A stretch of 14,016 bases of DNA from Desulfatitalea sp. (GCA_018224505.1 JAGTVD010000357.1:1-14016), one strand, 5' to 3'; positions 5,626-13,601 are shown, counted from the stretch's first letter. The notes: generated by a model from the letters alone, not told the origin. Numbers and translations: made by a program.

Positions 5626-7146
5626 CTAATACGCTTTGGCGAACACCACCCGCTTGGCGCTGGGTTGGCCGCAGCAGATGCAGCCGCCCGGCTCCTGGTC
5701 TGTATCGAACGGCATACAGCGGATGGTGACCGTCAGGTCCTCCTTGATCCGGGCTTCACAGTCGCTGCCGCCGCACCAGTGGGCGAGGGCGAAACCGCCG
5801 TGGATTTCCGGTTTTTCTTTGTCGCGGGGGGTGAAAAAGGCGTAAAAGTCGCCCTTGTCATCGATGGGCCGCGAGTTGGCCTCGCGGAAAGCGGTGGCGC
5901 GGGCCAGAAGGTTGGTCTGCACGGCGTCCAGTATTTGCCCCACTTCGGCGATGAACCGGGTGCGCAGCAGAGCGCTTTTCTCTTTGTGGGGCATGTCCCT
6001 CCGGGCCACGAAGACCGCATCGTTGGCGATATCACGGGGCCCGATTTCCACGCGCAAAGGAACGCCCCGTTTGATCCAGTCCCAGTTGCGGGCGCCGCCG
6101 ATTTCCCGGCCGTCGACCTCCACGCGCAGGGGCCGCCCTCCGTATATCACCTCCCGCAGGGCGGTGGCCAGTGCGTCGGTGTAGGCCATCACCCGGCTGC
6201 GATCCTCCGCTTTGTGGGCAATGGGCAGCAATACGACCTGGGCCGGGGCGACGCGCGGTGGCAGGACCAAGCCGTCGTCGTCGCCGTGGGTCATGATCAC
6301 CCCGCCGATCAGGCGGGTGGAGGCGCCCCACGAGGTGGTCCAGGCAAAAGAATCGGTTTCCTCGGCGGTTTGGAAGCGGATGTTGGAGGCCTTGGCGAAA
6401 TTCTGGCCCAGGAAATGGGAGGTGCCGGCCTGCAGTGCCTTGCGGTCCTGCATCATGGCTTCGATGCACTGGGTGTCCACAGCGCCCGGAAACCGTTCGG
6501 CGGCGCTCTTGCTGCCCTTGATCACCGGAATCGCCAGGAACGATTCGGCCAGGCGGGCATAAATGTCCAGCATCATGGACGTGCGCGCTTCGGCCTCCTG
6601 GGCGCTGGCGTGGGCCGTATGCCCCTCCTGCCAGAGAAACTCGCTAGTGCGCAGGAAGATCCGGGTGCGCAGTTCCCAGCGGACCACATTGGCCCATTGA
6701 TTGATCAGCATCGGCAGGTCGCGGTAACTGGAGATCCATTTGGAAAAGGCGTCGCCGATGATGGTCTCCGAGGTGGGGCGCACCACCAGGGGTTCGGCCA
6801 GCCGCCCACCGGGTATCAGTCTGCCATCGGGTCCTTTCTCCAGACGATGGTGGGTCACCACGGCGCACTCCTTGGCGAACCCTTCCACGTGTTCAGCCTC
6901 TTTTTCGAGGAAGCTCAGGGGGATGAACAGGGGGAAGTAGGCGTTCTTGACCCCCGTGGCTTTGAACATGTCATCCAATTCGCGTTGGATGTTCTCCCAC
7001 AGCGCATAACCCCACGGCTTGATCACCATGCAGCCGCGAACCGGCGAGCGTTCGGCCATATCGGAGGCCTTGACCACTTGTTGATACCATTCAGGGTAAT
7101 CCGCTTCCCGGGTGGGAGTGATAGCCGTTTTGATTTTTGCAGTCAT
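5626..7146 (-). CDS. proS: Prolyl-tRNA synthetase, archaeal/eukaryotic type (ProS type 3)
   Basis: Charges tRNA-Pro with proline in the cytoplasm. Length is 506 aa from the chosen ATG; further upstream codons in frame run into ispG. Class II motifs are clear: motif 1 region NIQRELDDMFKATG (about 52-65), motif 2 RWELRTRIFLRTSEF (156-170) and motif 3 GASTRLIGG (274-282). The bacterial editing insertion between motifs 2 and 3 is absent. Instead there is a C-terminal extension with four spaced cysteines (Cys458, Cys463, Cys489, Cys492), the zinc-site spacing of archaeal ProRS, and the family's terminal Tyr (AKAY). This is therefore the archaeal/eukaryotic-like form found in some bacteria. ispG ends 25 bases upstream, so the two are probably one transcript. 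The ribosome-binding site is weak (GAAAG). Confidence 0.95.
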   Translation of the reverse strand: MTAKIKTAITPTREADYPEWYQQVVKASDMAERSPVRGCMVIKPWGYALWENIQRELDDMFKATGVKNAYFPLFIPLSFLEKEAEHVEGFAKECAVVTHHRLEKGPDGRLIPGGRLAEPLVVRPTSETIIGDAFSKWISSYRDLPMLINQWANVVRWELRTRIFLRTSEFLWQEGHTAHASAQEAEARTSMMLDIYARLAESFLAIPVIKGSKSAAERFPGAVDTQCIEAMMQDRKALQAGTSHFLGQNFAKASNIRFQTAEETDSFAWTTSWGASTRLIGGVIMTHGDDDGLVLPPRVAPAQVVLLPIAHKAEDRSRVMAYTDALATALREVIYGGRPLRVEVDGREIGGARNWDWIKRGVPLRVEIGPRDIANDAVFVARRDMPHKEKSALLRTRFIAEVGQILDAVQTNLLARATAFREANSRPIDDKGDFYAFFTPRDKEKPEIHGGFALAHWCGGSDCEARIKEDLTVTIRCMPFDTDQEPGGCICCGQPSAKRVVFAKAY

Positions 7147-7171
7147 TGATTTCAACTTTCGTTTGACATTT

Positions 7172-8251
7172 TCAGCGACTATGCTCTTTTTCCCACTGGG
7201 CCACTTCCGCCAAAAGGACTTGCGCCAGCTGCGCCTGGGGCACCTTGCGGACCACTTTTCCCTTCTTGAACAGTATCCCCAATCCCTGGCCACCGGCGAT
7301 GCCGATGTCCGCTTCCCGGGCTTCCCCGGGTCCGTTGACCACACATCCCATGATGGCCAGCTTAATGGGGGCGGTGTGGGTCAGCAAGGCTTTTTCCACC
7401 TGTTCTACGACCCCGATCAAGTCGATGCTGCATCGGCCGCAGGTAGGGCAGGAGATGATTTCCGGACCTCGCTGTCGGATTTGCAGGGCTTTGAGGATCT
7501 CGAAACCGACCCGCACCTCCTCGGCGCAGTCGCGGGTCAGCGACACCCGCAGGGTGTCCCCGATGCCCTCGGACAGCAGCATGCCGATGCCCAAAGCCGA
7601 TTTGACCACCCCCGCATAGAGCGATCCGGCCTCGGTGATGCCCAGGTGCAAGGGGTAGTCGGTGCGCTCGGCCAGCAAGCGGTAAGCCGCCACCGTCCGC
7701 GGCACATCCGACGCCTTGATGGAAATTTTGATCTGGTCGAACCCGGCATCTTCCAGCATCGCGACATGGCGCATGGCGCTTTCCACCATGGCCGGGGCCG
7801 TGGCGCCATTATAAGTTTTCAGCAGATCTTTTTCAAGGGAGCCGCTGTTGACCCCGATGCGGATGGGCAGCCCCAGATCCCGGGCACAATCCACCACTTT
7901 TTGCACCTTGGCCCGCCCGCCGATGTTGCCCGGATTGATGCGCAGCCCGTCTGCGCCATGGCGCGCCGCCGCAATGGCCAACCGATGATCGAAATGGATA
8001 TCGGCGATCAGAGGGATCCGGATTTGAGCCTTGATGGCCGTAATGGCCGTGGCCGCTTCCATGTCCGGCACCGCCACCCGCACCAGTTCGCATCCGGCTG
8101 CCTCCAGGCGTTGGATCTGGGCCACGGTGGCCGTCACATCACCGGTGGGCGTGTGGGTCATGGACTGCACCGTAATCGGCGCACCACCGCCCACGGGCAC
8201 ATTGCCCACCTGAATGCGTCGGGTTTTACGGCGTGCGATGTCGGCTGTCAT
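7172..8251 (-). CDS. ispG: 4-hydroxy-3-methylbut-2-en-1-yl diphosphate synthase (flavodoxin/ferredoxin)
   Basis: IspG (GcpE) catalyses the penultimate step of the MEP isoprenoid pathway, reducing MEcPP to HMBPP with a [4Fe-4S] cluster. At 359 aa it is the short bacterial form: an N-terminal TIM-barrel (VQSMTHTPTGD near the start, LIADIHFDHR at 81-90, INPGNIG at 105-111) and a C-terminal cluster domain. The three cluster cysteines are Cys268 and Cys271 (SCPTCGRC) and Cys303 (GCVVNGPGE), with the fourth ligand Glu310. This matches Cys270, Cys273, Cys305 and Glu312 of the E. coli enzyme. proS follows after 25 bases in the same direction, a pairing common in Deltaproteobacteria. The ATG at 8251 has no evident ribosome-binding site. 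Confidence 0.96.
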   Translation of the reverse strand: MTADIARRKTRRIQVGNVPVGGGAPITVQSMTHTPTGDVTATVAQIQRLEAAGCELVRVAVPDMEAATAITAIKAQIRIPLIADIHFDHRLAIAAARHGADGLRINPGNIGGRAKVQKVVDCARDLGLPIRIGVNSGSLEKDLLKTYNGATAPAMVESAMRHVAMLEDAGFDQIKISIKASDVPRTVAAYRLLAERTDYPLHLGITEAGSLYAGVVKSALGIGMLLSEGIGDTLRVSLTRDCAEEVRVGFEILKALQIRQRGPEIISCPTCGRCSIDLIGVVEQVEKALLTHTAPIKLAIMGCVVNGPGEAREADIGIAGGQGLGILFKKGKVVRKVPQAQLAQVLLAEVAQWEKEHSR

Positions 8252-8259
8252 TAGAGCTG

Positions 8260-8288
8260 GTTATACTGGAATGTGCGAATAAATACAA
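8260..8288 (-). promoter_or_regulatory. Possible promoter of ispG-proS
   Basis: On the minus strand TTGTAT (8283-8288) and TATAAC (8260-8265) are 17 bases apart, matching consensus at 3/6 and 5/6. The predicted start, about 8253, is nearly at the ispG ATG, which would give an almost leaderless message and fits the missing ribosome-binding site. The same bases overlap a possible hairpin after the class II reductase gene (8288-8292 with 8311-8315). Confidence 0.3.
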
Positions 8289-8315
8289 ACGCATTTAGAA
8301 CAGGTTCCAGGCGTT
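8288..8315 (-). terminator. Weak hairpin after the class II reductase gene
   Basis: AACGC and GCGTT (8311-8315 and 8288-8292) can pair around an inner GAAC/GTTC stem, followed on the minus strand by T-rich sequence (TTTGTATTTATT). The stem is short and imperfect, so read-through into ispG is likely. Confidence 0.28.
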
Positions 8316-8340
8316 AAGTTCGTCATTTGACATTCATTTT

Positions 8341-10830
8341 TCAGCCACACTTGGTATACCCACAATGATGGCAGGTCTGGCATCCCTCCTGGTAGGTGGC
8401 CGTCTGGCCGCATTCCGGGCAGGTATCGCCCAGCAGGCTGTTGCCTCGGGTTGTGGGCGCGGCACGTTTGCCTTTGGGGTAGCGGCGTTCGAGCACGCGG
8501 GCGATGGCGTCGGGAATGGAGAGGACCAGACCGTCTTCCTGGAAGATGGGGTATTCTCCACCGATGCCTTTGAGTTGGTCCACAATCTGTTGGACTTCTA
8601 CCCCCGAGCGCAAGGCCAGGGAAACCAGTCGGCCGATGGCTTCGGTCTTGGCGGTGGTGGAGCGGCCCGATTTGCCGATGGTGGCGAACACCTCGAAGGG
8701 GCGGTTGTCCAGTTCGGTGACGGTGACATAGAGGTGGCCGTAGCCGGTGCGAATCTTGGTGGTGAACCCTTCCAGTGTTTCGGGCCGCTGGCGCACGGGA
8801 GTCAGGTGGGCGGCGGGCTGTCCGTTGGCCGTGGCGCCTGTGGAGAGCACTTGATGTTCCTTGCTGCCATCCCTGTATATGGTGACCCCTTTGCAGCCGA
8901 GTTGGTAGGCCATGTCGTAGATGCGGCGCACCTCTTCCACCGATGCCTCCCGGGGCAGGTTGACGGTTTTGGAAACGGCATTGTCGGTAAATTTCTGAAA
9001 GGCGGCCTGCATGCGCACATGCCACTCGGGGGAGATGTCATGGGCGGTGACGAAGACCCGTTTGACATCCTCGGGAATCCCCCCCATGTGTTGGATGGAA
9101 CCCTGGCGGGCGATCTCTTCCATCAATGTTTGGGAATAAAACCCCCGGTCCCGGGCCACCGCTTCGAAGACCGGGTTGACCTCCAGCAGGCGGTCGTTGT
9201 CCATAACATTGCGCACGAAGCTCAGGGCGAACAGGGGTTCGATGCCGCTGGAGCAGTTGGCGATGATGCTCAGCGTGCCGGTGGGCGCGATGGTGGTCAG
9301 GGTGGCGTTGCGTTGGGCGGGCCGGTCCAGATCTTTGAATATGCTGCGATGGTAGTTGGCAAAGGGCCCCCGCTGGGCGGCCAGATCCTGGGAAGCGCGC
9401 AAAGCTTCGGCCTGGATGAAACCCATGATCGATTCCGCCACCGCCAGCGCCGCCTCGGAGCTGTAAGGGATCTGGAGTTTGAACAACAGGTCGGCAAACC
9501 CCATCACGCCCAGGCCCACCTTGCGGTTGCCCTTGACCAGGGCTTCGATTGCGGCCAGGGGGTATTTGGACATGTCGATGGTGTTGTCCAGGAAGTGTAC
9601 CGCGGACCGTATGATCCGGCGCAGTGTCTCGAAGTCGACGGCCGGTTTGTCGTCTTCGACGGCCACACAGCGCGCCAGGTTGATGGAGCCCAGGTTGCAG
9701 GCCTCCATGGGCAGCAGGGGTTGCTCACCGCATGGGTTGGTGCTTTCGATCTCGCCTATGGCCGGCGTGGGGTTGTCCTGGTTGATGCGATCGAGGAACA
9801 AGATCCCCGGATCCCCGTTTTTCCAGGCTTGCCGCACCAGGGCATGGTAGACCTCGGCCGCGTTCAGAGCGGCGGTTTTGTTGCGGGTGGCTGGATCGAT
9901 CAGGTCATACATGGCCCCCTGGGCCGCTGCTTCCATGAAGGCGTCGGTCACCCCGACGGAGATGTTGAAATTGTTCAGTTCGCCATTGTGTTGTTTGCAG
10001 AAAATGAATTCCAGAATATCCGGATGGTCCACCCGCAATATGGCCATGTTGGCTCCTCTGCGGGTGCCGCCCTGTTTGACCTGCTCGGTGGCGGTGTTGA
10101 AGATCTTCATAAACGAGACCGGACCGGAGGCGATGCCGCCGGTGGTCCCCACCATGGAGTTTTTAGGTCTGAGACGGGAGAAGGAGAACCCGGTGCCGCC
10201 GCCCGATTTGTGGATGATGGCGGCATTTTTCAATGTCTCGAAGATAGCCTCCATGCTGTCCTCGACGGGCAGTACAAAGCAAGCGGCCAGTTGCCCCAAT
10301 CGCCGGCCTGCATTCATCAGGGTGGGAGAGTTGGGCAGAAAGGCCAGGTCGGTCATCAGCGCCAGGAAAGCCTCTTCGGTGGCCCGGGTATCGGCGGCGG
10401 GCTCATAATTGCGTTCCGCCTGGGCGATGTGGTGGGCCACCCGCTGGAACATCTGCAAGGGGGTTTCCAGCAGCTGTCCTGCGCCATCTTTGCGCAGGTA
10501 GCGCCGTTCCAGCACTGTGCGCGCATTGGCGGTGATGTCCAGCCCGTTGGGCACAAACAGGGATTTGTCCAGCGCCAACTGGACCCGCTGGGTCACCCCG
10601 CACTCCTCCAGGATGGCCTTGAGCACGGTATCCACAATGGTGGGTGTGATGCGCTCGACCTTGAGTTTGTCGATGGCCTCGCGCACCAGTCGGCTGATGG
10701 ACTGGGCCCGTTCCGGTTCCATGGGGTGCTGCTGCATCAGAAGGACTGTGAAACGTTCGTCGTTCCAGCGATAGGAGGTCAAGTCAATGACACCTTCCCG
10801 GGTCTCGATGGTTTTGGCTCTGTGATCCAC
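8341..10830 (-). CDS. nrdJ: Class II (adenosylcobalamin-dependent) ribonucleotide reductase
   Basis: Reduces ribonucleotides to deoxyribonucleotides using a cobalamin-generated thiyl radical, without oxygen or a separate radical subunit. From the GTG chosen here it is 829 aa. The barrel residues match class I/II enzymes: redox Cys184 (LAACFVLP), Asn365, radical Cys367 and Glu369 in NPCGE, and the second redox Cys378 (EACNLGSINL). PTGTLSIIANCSSGIEP forms the phosphate-binding region. The C-terminus is a Cys-rich tail, CPECG...CQTCHHCGYTKCG, typical of the B12-dependent group for zinc binding and re-reduction. The N-terminal 80 residues look like a degenerate ATP-cone with no KRDG motif. A longer open frame runs to 11037 but crosses the promoter; the GTG has AAGGAG 8 bases upstream. 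The gene is divergent from nrdD and shares the NrdR boxes. Confidence 0.94.
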   Translation of the reverse strand: MDHRAKTIETREGVIDLTSYRWNDERFTVLLMQQHPMEPERAQSISRLVREAIDKLKVERITPTIVDTVLKAILEECGVTQRVQLALDKSLFVPNGLDITANARTVLERRYLRKDGAGQLLETPLQMFQRVAHHIAQAERNYEPAADTRATEEAFLALMTDLAFLPNSPTLMNAGRRLGQLAACFVLPVEDSMEAIFETLKNAAIIHKSGGGTGFSFSRLRPKNSMVGTTGGIASGPVSFMKIFNTATEQVKQGGTRRGANMAILRVDHPDILEFIFCKQHNGELNNFNISVGVTDAFMEAAAQGAMYDLIDPATRNKTAALNAAEVYHALVRQAWKNGDPGILFLDRINQDNPTPAIGEIESTNPCGEQPLLPMEACNLGSINLARCVAVEDDKPAVDFETLRRIIRSAVHFLDNTIDMSKYPLAAIEALVKGNRKVGLGVMGFADLLFKLQIPYSSEAALAVAESIMGFIQAEALRASQDLAAQRGPFANYHRSIFKDLDRPAQRNATLTTIAPTGTLSIIANCSSGIEPLFALSFVRNVMDNDRLLEVNPVFEAVARDRGFYSQTLMEEIARQGSIQHMGGIPEDVKRVFVTAHDISPEWHVRMQAAFQKFTDNAVSKTVNLPREASVEEVRRIYDMAYQLGCKGVTIYRDGSKEHQVLSTGATANGQPAAHLTPVRQRPETLEGFTTKIRTGYGHLYVTVTELDNRPFEVFATIGKSGRSTTAKTEAIGRLVSLALRSGVEVQQIVDQLKGIGGEYPIFQEDGLVLSIPDAIARVLERRYPKGKRAAPTTRGNSLLGDTCPECGQTATYQEGCQTCHHCGYTKCG

Positions 10831-10838
10831 GTGGGGCG

Positions 10839-10844
10839 CTCCTT
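10839..10844 (-). promoter_or_regulatory. Ribosome-binding site that sets the nrdJ GTG start
   Basis: On the minus strand AAGGAG lies exactly 8 bases before GTG (10828-10830), whose product begins VDHRAKTIETREG. No ATG further upstream in frame has a comparable site, and those lie within or before the promoter. Confidence 0.7.
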
Positions 10845-10937
10845 GTTGGCCATCGGGTGCAAAAACAAATACCCCTGCCGCGGGCTTGGATGTTCTCCCC
10901 GGACTGGGATTTCCAGTGACGTATGAATTACCCTTAT

Positions 10938-10965
10938 CTATTACCCACAATATATTGTATGTCAA
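10938..10965 (-). promoter_or_regulatory. Promoter of the class II reductase gene
   Basis: On the minus strand a perfect -35 TTGACA (10960-10965) is followed by a poor -10: TAATAG (10938-10943, spacer 16) or TAGATA (10935-10940, spacer 19). The spacer is filled by NrdR-like box 1, the expected position for repression. Confidence 0.55.
10945..10960. promoter_or_regulatory. NrdR box 1
   Basis: The core CAATATATTG matches the NrdR consensus core CWATATATWG at all ten positions and forms part of the perfect palindrome ACAATATATTGT (10947-10958). NrdR is an ATP/dATP-sensing repressor of ribonucleotide reductase genes. The box sits between the -35 and -10 of nrdJ. Confidence 0.75.
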
Positions 10966-10975
10966 TAGAGACAAT

Positions 10976-10991
10976 GATCTATATGTTGCAA
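10976..10991. promoter_or_regulatory. NrdR box 2
   Basis: The core CTATATGTTG (10979-10988) matches CWATATATWG at nine of ten positions. Its centre is 31 bases from box 1, three helical turns, the kind of spacing seen in paired NrdR sites. The outer bases match the consensus poorly. It ends 9 bases before the nrdD -35. Confidence 0.62.
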
Positions 10992-10999
10992 TTTTTGCA

Positions 11000-11026
11000 T
11001 TGACAGTGCGCACCGACTGATGTAAT
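11000..11026 (+). promoter_or_regulatory. Promoter of nrdD
   Basis: A perfect TTGACA (11000-11005) is followed by an extended -10, TG-A-TGTAAT (11018-11026), with a 15-base spacer. The extended TG can compensate for the short spacer. Transcription would begin near 11033, leaving a leader of about 150 bases. Confidence 0.55.
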
Positions 11027-11174
11027 GAATGAACCATTGGCTTGGTTCCGCCGACACTGCAATGATTTTACATTCCCAGTAACTGTCCGGCTCAACTGTG
11101 ACGGTGCCTTGCACATGCATAACGCCTTGGTGCCGTTAGGGCCTCCGTTTCAATCTGTTTACCCCTTACCCCGC

Positions 11175-11181
11175 AAAGGAG
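11175..11181 (+). promoter_or_regulatory. Ribosome-binding site of nrdD
   Basis: AAAGGAG lies 4 bases before ATG 11186 and 7 bases before the next codon, GTG 11189. The better spacing favours GTG, but ATG is the stronger start codon; the product differs by one residue. Confidence 0.7.
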
Positions 11182-11185
11182 CCCC

Positions 11186-13414
11186 ATGGTGTTCGAGCAA
11201 ATCAAAAAACGTGATGGACGGGTCGTCGAGTTCGATTCCACCAAAATCACCACCGCCCTTGACAAGGCCGGGCAGGCCTCAGGCGAATTCGGCGAACGCG
11301 AAGCGCGCAAGCTCACCCTGCGCGTCCTGACGCTGGCCCATGAGATGCGTTTGGGATCGATGCCGGAAGTGGAGGAGATCCAGGATATCGTTGAACACGT
11401 TCTGCTCGATTCGCCCTACCACGCCACCGCCAAGGCCTATATCCTCTACCGCGAACAACATGCCCAGATCCGCAGCATCGCGACCAAAGCCAACGTGGAC
11501 CTCGTTGATCACTACATCCAGCGCCTTGATTGGAAAATCAAGGAGAACAGCAATATGTGCTATTCGCTGCAGGGGCTCAACAATTACATCTCCTCGGATG
11601 TGACTTCCGAATACTGGCTGAACAAAATCTATCCGCCCGCGATTCGCCAGGCCCACAAGGCAGGGGATCTGCATATTCACGACTTGAGCCTGCTGTCGGT
11701 TTACTGCGTGGGATGGGACCTGCAGGACCTGCTCAGAAACGGCTTCAAAGGGGTCGAAGGCAAGGTTGAAAGTGCCCCTCCCAAGCATCTGCGTTCGGCC
11801 CTGGGACAGATCGTGAACTTCTTCTACACCCTCCAAGGGGAGGCGGCCGGGGCCCAGGCCCTGTCCAATTTCGACACCCTGCTGGCCCCCTTCGTGCGCT
11901 ATGACGAGTTGACTTACGAAAAGGTCAAACAGGCTGTGCAGGAGTTCATCTTCAATATCAATATCCCCACCCGGGTGGGCTTCCAGACCCCATTCACCAA
12001 TATCACCATGGACCTGTGCGTACCGTCGATCCTCAAAGACCACCCGGTGATCGTGGGGGGTAAAGAACTGGAGGCCACCTACGCCGAGTTCCAGCCGGAA
12101 ATGGATCTGCTCAACCGCGCCTTTGCCGATGTGATGATGGCCGGTGATGCCAAGGGCCGGGTCTTTACTTTTCCCATTCCGACCTACAACATCACGCCGG
12201 ATTTCGATTGGGACAATCCCAATCTTGATCTGGTGTGGCAGATGACCGCCAAATATGGCATTCCCTATTTTTCCAACTTTGTCAACTCCGACATGTCCCC
12301 CGAGGACGCCCGCTCCATGTGCTGCCGCTTGCGCCTGGACAACCGCGAGCTGCTCAAGCGCGGCGGCGGGCTTTTCGGCGCCAACCCCCTGACCGGTTCC
12401 ATCGGCGTGGTGACCCTCAACCTGCCCCGCATCGGCTTCCAGGCTAAAGGAGAAAAGGAGTTCTTCCAGATTCTGGAAGACCGTGTGCAGTTGGCCGTGG
12501 AAAGCCTTGTGATCAAGCGCAAGGTGTTGGAAAAGTTTACCGAGCGCAACCTCTATCCCTATTCCCGCTTCTACCTGCGGGAGATCAAACAGGGCAGCGA
12601 CCTGTACTGGAAGAACCACTTTTCCACCATCGGCATCATCGGAATGAACGAGGCCGGTCTCAATTTCATCGGTAAAGATATCGGCACCATGGAGGGTCAG
12701 GCCTTCGCTCTCAGGGTGATGGACGCCCTGCGTGCCATGCTCGCCCGGTATCAGGATGAAACCGGTGACATCTTCAACCTCGAAGCCACGCCGGCCGAGG
12801 GGACCTCCTATCGCCTGGCCTTGTTGGACAAGCGCCACCACGCGCAAATCATCTGCTCCAATGAAGCGGAATTCAGGAAAGGCGCCGCACCCTACTACAC
12901 CAACTCGACCCAACTGCCGGTCAACTATACCGACGACCTCTACCAGACACTGCAATTGCAAGACAAGCTTCAGTCCAAATATACGGGTGGGACGGTGCTG
13001 CACGTGTTCCTGGGCGAACAACTCGGCGATATCGAGGCGGTCAAGGCTCTGGTGCGCAAAATCGCCGGCAACTACCACCTGCCTTACTTCACCCTGACGC
13101 CGACCTTCAGCATTTGCCCGTCCCATGGCTACCTTCGCGGTGAGCAGTCGCGCTGTGCGCACTGCAATCAGGAAACCGAAGTGTACTCCCGGGTCGTAGG
13201 GTACCTGCGCCCTGTCAAACAGTGGAACGACGGCAAGCAGGCGGAATATGCCCTGCGGAAAACATTCCGGGTGGCATCCATCGATCCGGAATTGACGACA
13301 ACCGTGGTGGCGCGTAAAAACAAGGTGGAAAGCACAGCGGCGATTATGGGTGATGGCATTCCATCCGAACAACCAGTGCCCATGGCCGCCCGGGCTGAAT
13401 CGGGCTACCGCTAA
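11186..13414 (+). CDS. nrdD: Class III anaerobic ribonucleoside-triphosphate reductase
   Basis: Reduces ribonucleoside triphosphates using an oxygen-sensitive glycyl radical installed by NrdG. The 742-residue protein starts with an ATP-cone (about 3-95, with KKRDGRVVEF at 7-16 and YILYR), the allosteric site for ATP/dATP. The barrel has GQIVNFFYTLQGEAAGAQA, FTNITMDL and the catalytic-cysteine region SMCCRLRLDN (Cys379/Cys380). The glycyl-radical site is RVVGY (669-673, Gly672). Just before it is the zinc site, which reads CPSH (644-647) and CAHC (657-660), so one of the four usual cysteines is His647. A 60-residue tail after WNDGK is longer than in E. coli NrdD. nrdG follows after 187 bases in the same direction. 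The gene has its own TTGACA promoter beside the NrdR boxes. Confidence 0.96.
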   Translation: MVFEQIKKRDGRVVEFDSTKITTALDKAGQASGEFGEREARKLTLRVLTLAHEMRLGSMPEVEEIQDIVEHVLLDSPYHATAKAYILYREQHAQIRSIATKANVDLVDHYIQRLDWKIKENSNMCYSLQGLNNYISSDVTSEYWLNKIYPPAIRQAHKAGDLHIHDLSLLSVYCVGWDLQDLLRNGFKGVEGKVESAPPKHLRSALGQIVNFFYTLQGEAAGAQALSNFDTLLAPFVRYDELTYEKVKQAVQEFIFNINIPTRVGFQTPFTNITMDLCVPSILKDHPVIVGGKELEATYAEFQPEMDLLNRAFADVMMAGDAKGRVFTFPIPTYNITPDFDWDNPNLDLVWQMTAKYGIPYFSNFVNSDMSPEDARSMCCRLRLDNRELLKRGGGLFGANPLTGSIGVVTLNLPRIGFQAKGEKEFFQILEDRVQLAVESLVIKRKVLEKFTERNLYPYSRFYLREIKQGSDLYWKNHFSTIGIIGMNEAGLNFIGKDIGTMEGQAFALRVMDALRAMLARYQDETGDIFNLEATPAEGTSYRLALLDKRHHAQIICSNEAEFRKGAAPYYTNSTQLPVNYTDDLYQTLQLQDKLQSKYTGGTVLHVFLGEQLGDIEAVKALVRKIAGNYHLPYFTLTPTFSICPSHGYLRGEQSRCAHCNQETEVYSRVVGYLRPVKQWNDGKQAEYALRKTFRVASIDPELTTTVVARKNKVESTAAIMGDGIPSEQPVPMAARAESGYR

Positions 13415-13601
13415 GGCGTCTTGCCGGGAAGGCTGAATCGCAAAATCCGCAACCGTTCCGGGTGTTGGAATGAAGCAATACCAGAGCACCGTATCCGCGA
13501 TCCCTTAGTGTACGCGTGAAAATAACTTCGCATTTCAGGCGAGTCCTGATTCAAGCGAATCCATCGGGTTGTAAATGCGGATCGGCAAACGATTGCGGAA
13601 A
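13415..13601 (+). other. nrdD-nrdG spacer with a nested hairpin
   Basis: 187 bases without a credible gene. TTCGC (13527-13531) and GCGAA (13555-13559) enclose TCAGG (13535-13539) and CCTGA (13545-13549) with a 5-base loop. No T-run follows, so it is not a terminator; it may be a processing or translation-level element. Confidence 0.35.

Larger units (their letters stand above)
10831..11185. other. Divergent regulatory region between the class II and class III reductase genes
   Basis: 355 bases without a gene. From left to right: the nrdJ leader of about 100 bases with a small hairpin (ACTGG 10903-10907 with CCAGT 10913-10917), the nrdJ promoter, two NrdR-like boxes, the nrdD promoter and an nrdD leader of about 150 bases. 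I looked for a cobalamin riboswitch in both leaders and saw none of its conserved boxes. Confidence 0.7.

Noticed and set aside
8365..10926. 853-codon open frame on the plus strand opposite the class II reductase gene (and similar long frames opposite rel, proS, ispG and nrdD)
   Set aside because: Each is antisense to a well-recognised conserved gene, has no recognisable protein motifs and shows the His/Gly/Val-rich composition that G+C-rich codon bias produces on the opposite strand.
10831..11185. Cobalamin riboswitch controlling the B12-dependent reductase
   Set aside because: Neither leader contains the conserved B12 box or the expected length of paired elements; NrdR control explains the region better.
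13470..13508. 12-codon frame (MKQYQSTVSAIP) between nrdD and nrdG as a leader peptide
   Set aside because: The ribosome-binding site is weak, there is no run of regulatory codons, and no terminator/antiterminator follows.
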